A DNA stretch of 64,000 nucleotides from Chara braunii. Its lineage: Eukaryota > Streptophyta > Charophyceae > Charales > Characeae. Location: NCBI GenBank assembly GCA_003427395.1, contig BFEA01001105.1:75170-139169 (forward strand). The letters are read 5' to 3'. This document shows positions 56,909-64,000 of this stretch, in pieces. Below the pieces are notes generated by a model, which did no database searches, was not told the origin of the DNA, and saw only the letters and a program-made list of their open reading frames with translations. Made by a program: the position numbers and the translations under genes. Positions within the stretch are counted from its first letter, which is position 1. Each line of letters begins with the position of its first letter.

Positions 56909-57980
56909 TGTATACTAACCTGTAGGGTTAGTTTTGTAATTTTGTTTGGCTGAGGGCTAACCGAGAGATCCGCCTGTGTGGAAATTCATGAGGGACAGAT
57001 CTGTAATTTCTGAAAAATACAGACCTGGTACTAACCGAGTTCCTACAGCTACCCTAACTGCCTATAGCAGGCCCGGGCTACCCTAGGACAGACAGGCCCT
57101 AAGCGGCCTATACTGCTATACGGTTCTATAGCCTATAGCCGGGTCCGGTAGAGGCCGAGAGGCCGAAACAGCAGCGGTACCGGTAGGTCCAGTCAGTCTG
57201 GTCTAGGTCTAGGCTAGTGTAGGAAGTCTATAAGTCTTGTAGGGGAATCGAGTAGGGACTTTTGGCTTTTCATTTTTCGCGTGCAGCGTTGGTGGCCAAC
57301 CAAGTTTAGCAGCGTTGAATGTCTACAGCGACACCTGCGACATCAGCTGCGTGAAGCAGCCATAGCCAGCCTATCTGAGACAGCCATAGCTGGGGCTGTG
57401 CTCAGCGCATCTATCCCCAGGGGATATCTGCGTTCGGCAGGACTACTGGAGGGTCTTCACTAAGTACATGTGGGTACTGCTGCTGCNGTAGCAGCTAGGC
57501 AGCCATAGCTGCCTTCTTCATCGTCAGAGTGACGCATCGGCACTGGAGACTACTTCGCTATTCATGATCTGCATCAGGGTGTGTGGCGCTGGCCTCTGGG
57601 AGGCGGTTTCAGTGCAGCGCTAGACTCTGAGAGTGTAGGAGTGAGTGGAGTGCGTGGGACTTGAGTGGCGAGATACTGGGATGAACTCTGTTACGATAAT
57701 TGGGGTTAATTGAGTTGAGTTGGCTCATCATCTAGGTTACTTTCCAAGTGCGATCTTTGCAGTGTCATCCTGTGATTGGTTGTTGGGAGTTTATTAGAGA
57801 GAGAGAACACTGTGTGTATTCTCCCCATCTGTGCATGGTTGCTATTCCGCTGTTTATCTCTGGTCTGTGTGCAGGTGGACTCTGTCTCTTCCTCCCCTGT
57901 GTCTCATGCATGTATGGGCATGTGTGAGTTCTTCTGTGTGTGAGTGGCAATCAAATTGTCAAACAACCAAGTTCATAACA
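56909..57980 (+). repeat. Element E putative 5' LTR
   Basis: The right end is set by ATAACA next to the primer binding site. The left end, at the TG of TGTATACTAACC, is a guess because no second copy is available. No coding region was recognised inside. Confidence 0.4.
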
Positions 57981-57982
57981 GT

Positions 57983-57994
57983 TGGTATCAGAGC
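57983..57994 (+). promoter_or_regulatory. Element E primer binding site
   Basis: TGGTATCAGAGC, perfect Met-tRNA type, two bases after the LTR end. Confidence 0.9.
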
Positions 57995-59523
57995 GGAGAT
58001 TGGACTTAGAGTCCAGAGGGTTGAGCGCAACAGGGGCATCTCCTCTTTCTGGCCCTGACTGGCGAGAAGTGCCATGGTGGCTCTTCTTCTTCAGTAAAGA
58101 TCCAGTGGAAGAGAAGACAAACAAGCGGTGATTGCAGGGCATCAGTTTGCGATTGATCAGGCACCCTGTGCCTGTCTGTGTGCCTGACAGGAAGTGGCAA
58201 GAATAGGGTTATTTCGCCATCCACCCTCCTGACCTCAGTTGATGACAGGGTCTAGGGTGGTGAAATTTACCCTAATCCAGTGAGTACTGGGTGGCGGCTT
58301 CAATCCCAGCATAGCGCTGAGGGAGGATTGATCGCAGGATCACCTCCTGCTAAATTAGCCCTACCCAGGGCTAAATTTAGCACCAGCGGTTTATACCTTG
58401 CAGTGGCGAGATACCTTCAGGAGAGTATTCTCTCGCCACTGAGCCAGATTCATTGAATCTGAGAGGTGGGGCTGAATCGCCACATCATACTGGAGCAGAT
58501 CAACAAGTTTCAGGAGATTCTGTACGTGGGAAGCTCTGGAAGATTGTTTGCAAGTACTGGCGAGACCAGGGTCTGGCAGCCATAGCCAAAGCTTCATCAT
58601 CCACTGAGGGTTATACTTCAAGTGAGTTTGTTCCAGATGAATCCCTGAGTAGCGATTAGATTGTATCAGTAGAAGTAGGATTAATGGTCTGTCCGTCAGT
58701 AGTATAACAATGGTGGAATTGTCAGACTGCAAGACAGCCATATCCACTTTCTTCCTCCCTACCCTGACTCATATCTCTTCATCTATTGACCTATTCTGAC
58801 TCCAAATTGTTCTGGGACTGCCTGATAGTATTGCGCTCCATCCTGTATGTTCATTATGTGAATCCTGTACTAGAAAAGTAGTGATACTGTGGATTTGAGT
58901 TTTGCGCTGAGTCTATTTATAGTCTAGGCTACCTAGGGTCAGTCATAACTCAAAATCTAGCCGTTAGAATTCAAGTTTGTCAGTCTGGGGTGAATCGCAA
59001 TTCTATTTTTAGCATCTGTGCTAAAGTGCTAGTCCAGAAACATCGTATTTCAGTCATTACAGTGTAATCCTGAAATTCGCCATATCTGGGGTTATTTCTG
59101 TTGATGTCAACAGTGGCGAAATTTGAGTTTGGGGCTGTCAGGGTATAGTTTACTAAATCGCTACTACTTGTTATCCTGTTTCAGTTAATTCTTGCCTGTT
59201 TCCTTCAATACTACTAATTCTTTCTGCTTTATGATGGGCTCTGGAATGTTAGTGACCCCTGGAATGCTGTGAATGTGCATCTTGCAACTACAGTGAAAGT
59301 TCAGTGTCAGGTATAGGAAATCGTTAGTGCATGATTTTATTGGACATCCAGTCAACCTGACTACTGACCCCAGTGGCCCTATTCCAACCCTAACCGCTTG
59401 TGCCCACTGACCCACATTGCTCTGTGAATTGACAGTGCAGCGAATTTTGAGAGTCTGTGTGTACTGTAAATCGCTGCACCTCCTGCTGTTTTACTTTGTT
59501 TATTTTGTGTTCTGAGAGGGAAA
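57995..59523 (+). other. Element E leader
   Basis: 1.5 kb without a supported gene. A long stem joins 58204-58226 and 58254-58274 (TAGGGT...ACCCT arms with a few mismatches), a position like the family C leader hairpins. Confidence 0.6.
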
Positions 59524-61170
59524 ATGTATGAAACCGCTGACACAGGTGCAGGGCAGGTGGAGGTAGTGGTTAAGGATGAGGCCCAAGCCTCACCCTCAAC
59601 TCCCCCTCCCCCTCCTCTGACCCCTGCGCAGCGGCGCAAGAAGGAGATACAAGAGAAACTGCGAGAGCAACAGGCGCTGCTCGCAAGGCAGAGAAACAAG
59701 AGGCTGCAGAGCTTGAAGCTGCAACATATGCTTCTAGAAAAGAGCATCTGCTGCAGCAGGCTCAGAAGACTTTTGCAGATGGCAGAGTGGCCCAGTGTAC
59801 ACGGGACCTAGCTGAGCTGATTTTGTTGCAGGACAAACTTACAGCCAACCATTTCACAAACTGGGATGAGAGGATCCAGCGGCTGGAGACCCGAGTGGCT
59901 GATCTGGAAACTCAGCAGTCAAAGATCCTGGATGCTATCCAGAATCTGACTGCTCAGTTAACAGCAGCCAACGTCATTAGTCCCCTGGTCCCTGTGGTCC
60001 CCTCTCTGAAGCCTAAGAAGCCTTCTCAGCCCCCTTCTCCACCTCCTTCTCCACCTCTTGTGTCTCCTCATTCTTCGCACAAGGCTTCTCCCTCAGTCTC
60101 CTCCCAGGCCAAAGCCACACCTCCTCCCACCTTTGCTGCTATTGTTGCTGGGGACCACAGAGGTCCCAAGATTCCTGCCCCCAATAAATTCAAGGGGGAT
60201 GACCCCAAGATTGATGTGGGGGACTGGGCAGCTGGAACCCGGGCCTATCTGAAGGGGTTCCAGTGCCCAGAGCAGCAAAAGGTGGCCACTGTTGTGGGTC
60301 TGCTGGAGGGGCCTGCCCAGAAATGGGCTACCTCTACAGCAAGTGCCCAGAGTCAGACTTTGGAGGACTGGGCATTGGCACTGGGGGCTGGCAAACTTTT
60401 GCAGGCCCTGGAAGATAGGTTTGCAGACAAAGAGAGAGTCCGCAAAGCTGCTGATAAGATAGTACGCCTGGGCCAGCAGCGTTACAGCGGGAGTCTGCAG
60501 GCCTTATTCGCTGAATTTGAGCAGCTGACTTCCACCCCTGGATTGGTTATGTCTGCTGATGATTTGTTGACTAACTTTTGCAGGGTCGTGCCTGAAAAGT
60601 TTTGTGTTGCTTTGTACAGCGCCGGTCATAAAGACTGGAGATCTTTTGGACGCGCAGCACTGGACATGGAAGCCAAGCTTCATGTCCTGGCCCCCTCCAG
60701 TGACAGGAGGAGAGGCGCCTTCCCTCGCGGTGGTAGAAAGGGAAAGGCGGCCTTTGCATATGCGGGTTCTGGGTCAGCTTCTGAGACAGGATCCCAGCCT
60801 GGTACACCGCCTGCTGGGACTGTTTCAGTTGTTGTCCCGGATGTTGCAGCAGTTGTTTAGCAGCTGCAGGCTGCGCTGGGGGCCTTCCAAAAGGTCGGGT
60901 CTGCCTCCAGCACAACCTCCAGCAGCAAGGGGAAGAGTCAGGGACGTCGCTCTTCAACCCCTGCCCGGCGCCCTAACCTGCCACGTGACGTCCACTTTCC
61001 AGCAGACCCTCTAAACCCCAACACTCTCCCATGGCATGATCTGAAGATCCAGGAGGGAGTGTGGAGGAAGAGGAAGGAAAGAGGTGTCAGCTTGAGGTGT
61101 GAAGGACAACACTTTCTCAAGGACTGTCCTCACATGCCCAGTCCAGCTCACTCAAAAAACTGCAGCTGAA
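59524..61170 (+). pseudogene. gag: Element E gag, one frameshift and one internal stop
   Basis: The start at 59524 gives an acidic and Pro-rich N-terminus, then a charged helix. A base appears lost near 59690, moving the frame. A second coiled coil (59850-59960), a Pro/Ser-rich linker (60000-60130) and a capsid-like domain (60180-60690, KFKGDDPKIDVGDWAAGTRA) follow. TAG at 60858 precedes CAG and may be a mutated Gln codon. The frame goes on to a knuckle-like [10 protein letters not shown] (about 61099-61128), lacking the first CX2C pair, and stops TGA at 61168. A canonical slippery site lies just before that stop. Confidence 0.85.
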
Positions 61171-64000
61171 CCTGGAGACAGCAGTTCCCTCCAGTGCTGC
61201 AACTGCATCTGCAGCAGCAACAGCTTCAGTTGAGACTCATTCCTTCCCATCCAGTGTGGGAACTGCACGGGCAGCATCCTTTACATATGAGGATCCTGAC
61301 CCGGATCAGGAACCGGACCAGTCTGAGTCTCAGGCTCTTGCTGCTTTTTTTTTTCATCTGAAAGAACAAAAGCAGAACAAGTCTGACCTCATACTTCTTC
61401 GGCCCCTGATCAGCCATAGTAGGATCAAGGGGTTATTAGACTGTGGAGCCACCCGAAATTTCATGTCCCCCAGTGCAGTAAAAAAACTGCACCTGGGCAT
61501 GAAAGTGGTGCAACTGCAGCAACCGCTGCAGGTCAGGATAGGGGACTCCACTGTTCTGACTATCAGGGAGAAGGTCAGGGGTATCCCTGTTACCTTCGAC
61601 AGCGCTGGAGAAGTCAGACACAATCTGAACTTCTACATCTTCCCTGACCTCCCTTTTGATCTTGTTTTCTCCATGCAGCAGCTGAGAGCAGTCAACCCTA
61701 GGATCGACTGGCAGATCCCCAAGGTTGAGCTGCCAAACAGCAAGGGGGTGTATCAGCCTTGTATGATTGCAGCTGATCACCACCCTAAGACATCCTGCTT
61801 CTGCTTGAGAGCGAGAGAGTTTTATGCTCTCTCTCGCCAGTACGACCATGAGCGTCTGTTTATAGCTCTGGTCAAGCAGACAGACGCTCCCATTACTCCC
61901 TGTCCTCCTGAGGTACAGCAGGTTGTGGACCAGTACGCTGATCTGATGCAGGAGCCCTTTGGATTACCCAACCGGCCAACCAAGCATCGCATTGAGCTGC
62001 TGCCTGGAGCGGTCCCTCCCAAGGGCCGCATCTACAGGATGTCACCTGCTGAGCTTGAGGAGCTCAGGCGACAGCTTGAGACCCTGACCAGCAAGGGCTG
62101 GATCAGGCCCAACACTTCTGAATTCGGTGCTCCAGTCCTCTTTGTTCCAAAGGGGAATGGTGAGTTCAAAATGTGCATAGACTACAGGGGTCTCAACAAG
62201 ATCACTAGGAAGAGCACAGAGCCACTTCCTAGGATCGATGACCTTCTGGATATGGTCCAGGGCTGCACCATTTTCAGCAAAGTCGACCTCAAATCAGACT
62301 ATCACCAGATTGAGATGGCAGAGGAGGACGTCCACAAGACGGCCTTCAAAACCAGGTATGGCACTTATGAGTACCCGGTGATGCCATTTGGACTTTGCAA
62401 TGCACCTGGCACATTCCAGACTGAGATGCATCGCATATTCAGGTCGTACCTGGATAAGTTTATGGTTGTCTACCTGGATGATATCCTGGTATTCAGCAAA
62501 ACTACCAGGGGACATGCGGAGCACCTGGCTCTGGTTCTTCAGCCGTTACGTGGCAGCCAGTACAAGATCAACAAAGAGAAGTCCTCTTTTGGAGTTCCCT
62601 CTGTGATCTATCTGGGTCATGTAATCTCTGGAGATGGACTGGCCCCTGAAGCAGCCAAGATTGCTGCTATTCAGGATTGGCCACAGCCCCAGACAGTGAG
62701 AGATGTCCGGTCTTTCTTGGGTCTGGCCTCTTACTACAGAAAGTTCGTCAGGAACTTTTCTGCAGTGGNTGCACCCCTGACTAACCTCACAAAGAAAGAC
62801 ACTCCCTTTCTTTGGTCCCTTCACTGTCAGATGGCCTTTGCACGACTCAAACAGGCCTTGACTCGTGCACCTGTTCTGAAGTTACCTCACCCCACTTTGC
62901 CTTTTGTCATGATGACTGACGCCAGTCAGTATGGCATTGGGGCAGTACTTCAGCAGGATGATGGGAATGGTCTGAGACCTGTAGAGTTTATGAGTAAGAA
63001 GATCAAGACTCAGAAGCTTCAGGACTCTACCTACGAGAAAGAGTTGTATGCTCTTGTCAGTGCCCTGAAACACTGGAAACACTTTCTCCTGGGCAAACAC
63101 TTCAAGATCTTTTCTGATCATTCCACTTTGCAGTGGTTGAAGTCCCAGGGAGAGTTAAATGATAAGTTGGCACGTTACATTCAGTTCATTGATCTGTTTG
63201 ACTTTGAACTGAAACATAAGAAGGGCTGCTACAACAAAGCAGCTGACGCCCTCTCTCGTAGGCCTGACTCTTTTGCGTTGATCTCCTCTACTCATTCCTT
63301 TGGAGAGGACGTCCGTCAGACCATTGCTCGTTCACTGCCTCAGGATCCGACTTATGGACCCATCGTCAGGAATCTGCAAGCAGATCCCAACTCTGAACCT
63401 GGCTATGTCCTGAGTTCAGATCTGCTGTATACTTATAGTAGAGGAGAGGAGCGTTTGTGCATCCCTGAGGATCAACAGATGTGGACACTGCTGATGTCAG
63501 AGTGCCACGACGCGCGTGGACACTTTGGGTTCCTAAAGTCGTATGCAGCTCTGTCGCAGCGCTTCTTCTGGAAGGAGATGCGGAGTGATATGCTGCGGTA
63601 TGTGGACACCTGTGAGCTCTGCCAAAAGAACAAGGTTCAACGTAAACCTCCTTTGGGATTGCTCAAACCTTTGCCCATACCTAATGGTCCTGCCCAGTCT
63701 GTATCCATTGATTTTACAGACTTAGGCAAGACTACCCCTCGTGGCATGCGTCAGGTCATGGGCTGCGTGGACAGGTTTTCCAAATACGCAGAGTTCATCC
63801 CCTTGCCAGAGGTAACCATGGTACCGGCTGTGAGAGCAGCCTTTTCTGAGAGGTGGGTCACGCACCATGGACCGCCCACCTCCATTGTTAGTGATCGAGA
63901 CCCCAGATTCTGCAGCTATTCAGGAGTGGCCTCAGCCTCAGACAGTGAGGGGTGTCAGGTCCTTCATGGGTTTAGCCTCCTACTACAGAAAGTTTGTCAT
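61103..64000 (+). CDS. pol: Element E pol, open to the window edge (protease, RT, RNase H, integrase part)
   Basis: This frame has no stop from 61103 to 64000 (966 codons), the longest intact coding stretch here. It has no ATG at its start, as expected if made by -1 frameshifting from gag. Protease (about 61380-61690) has active site DCGAT. RT (61980-62760) keeps [12 protein letters not shown] and YLDD. RNase H (62890-63260: [17 protein letters not shown]) and the integrase zinc site (HHCC, 63500-63630) are intact, as are the first two core Asp residues (SIDF, VSDRD). At about 63908 the integrase sequence stops matching and an RT segment in another frame begins, so the third catalytic residue and the C-terminus are missing. 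Confidence 0.9.
61154..61206 (+). promoter_or_regulatory. -1 frameshift signal of Element E (slippery site and pseudoknot)
   Basis: A_AAA_AAC (61154-61160) is in the correct phase, two codons before the gag TGA. CTGGAG (61172-61177) pairs with CTCCAG (61189-61194). GCAGTT in its loop (61181-61186) pairs with AACTGC (61201-61206), giving an H-type pseudoknot with an 11-nt spacer. An alternative outer stem TGCAGC/GCTGCA (61161-61166 with 61196-61201) competes. Confidence 0.75.
63908..64000 (+). pseudogene. pol: Second Element E-like RT segment joined to integrase
   Basis: From about 63908 the sequence follows 62663-62756 ([26 protein letters not shown]) with many differences, so it is a related copy and not a repeat of the same DNA. 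The join has the shared word AGATT. Confidence 0.8.

Larger units (their letters stand above)
56909..64000 (+). mobile_element. Element E, Ty3/gypsy retrotransposon, right end outside or lost
   Basis: PBS at 57983, gag 59524-61170 and pol 61103 onward form one element of a lineage apart from A, B and C. The 3' LTR is not seen; the element is interrupted near 63908 by another RT segment. Confidence 0.85.

Noticed and set aside
58453-58659. 68-codon frame in the Element E leader
   Set aside because: No domain and no counterpart in other elements; leader position makes chance more likely.

Overview
The window looks like a stretch of a large, repeat-choked eukaryotic genome. Nearly all of it is LTR retrotransposon of the Ty3/gypsy (chromovirus-like) type, inserted beside and inside one another. 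The only clear host gene piece is one exon (about 22187-22483) of an axonemal-type dynein heavy chain, so the organism should build motile cilia or flagella. Plant-type primer binding sites for initiator Met-tRNA, chromodomain-bearing pol and this exon together suggest a streptophyte alga with flagellate sperm, of Chara type. That assignment is inference. No bacterial gene, rRNA gene or CRISPR array was seen.

Layout. 1-7690: GC-rich flank, tandem repeat, then Element A (PBS 1754, gag 2753-4756, pol to about 7690, no 3' end). 7690-7975: AT-rich insert with 16-bp repeats. 7976-9697: minus-strand leader, PBS and LTR of family X (copy X1). 9698-20256: complete Element B with 965-bp LTRs and a 4-bp target duplication. 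Its gag is split by a deleted family X copy (X3, 12574-14181). 20257-24620: unassigned sequence, copy X2, the dynein exon and putative intron. 24621-34472, 34728-44640 and 45033-56322: three same-strand elements of one family (C1, C2, C3), each bounded by TG...CA LTRs and a perfect 4-bp target duplication (CAAG, CCTG, ATGA), separated by only 255 and 392 bp. C3 also carries a solo Element B LTR (45276-46134), an element with 8-bp target duplication (52454-53876, hAT-like) and a 105-bp MITE with TA duplication (55320-55424). 56909-64000: Element E, 5' end only, with an unbroken pol frame from 61103 to the window edge. Near 63908 it changes abruptly from integrase into a second RT segment.

Working logic. 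Each element has LTR, Met-tRNA PBS, structured leader, gag (coiled coil, capsid, CCHC knuckle), then protease, RT, RNase H, integrase and, where the 3' end survives, a C-terminal chromodomain-like module. In every element pol lies in the -1 frame relative to gag. Family C has a G_GGA_AAC slippery heptamer, an 11-nt spacer and a covarying stem that contains the gag stop. Element E has A_AAA_AAC followed by an H-type pseudoknot candidate. The family C LTRs and leaders hold several more hairpins whose arms change together between copies. These RNA structures are the most novel signals here. Most gag and pol copies are broken by stops, frameshifts or deletions. Assembly gaps lie at 11015-11134, 33140-34117 and 52980-53739.
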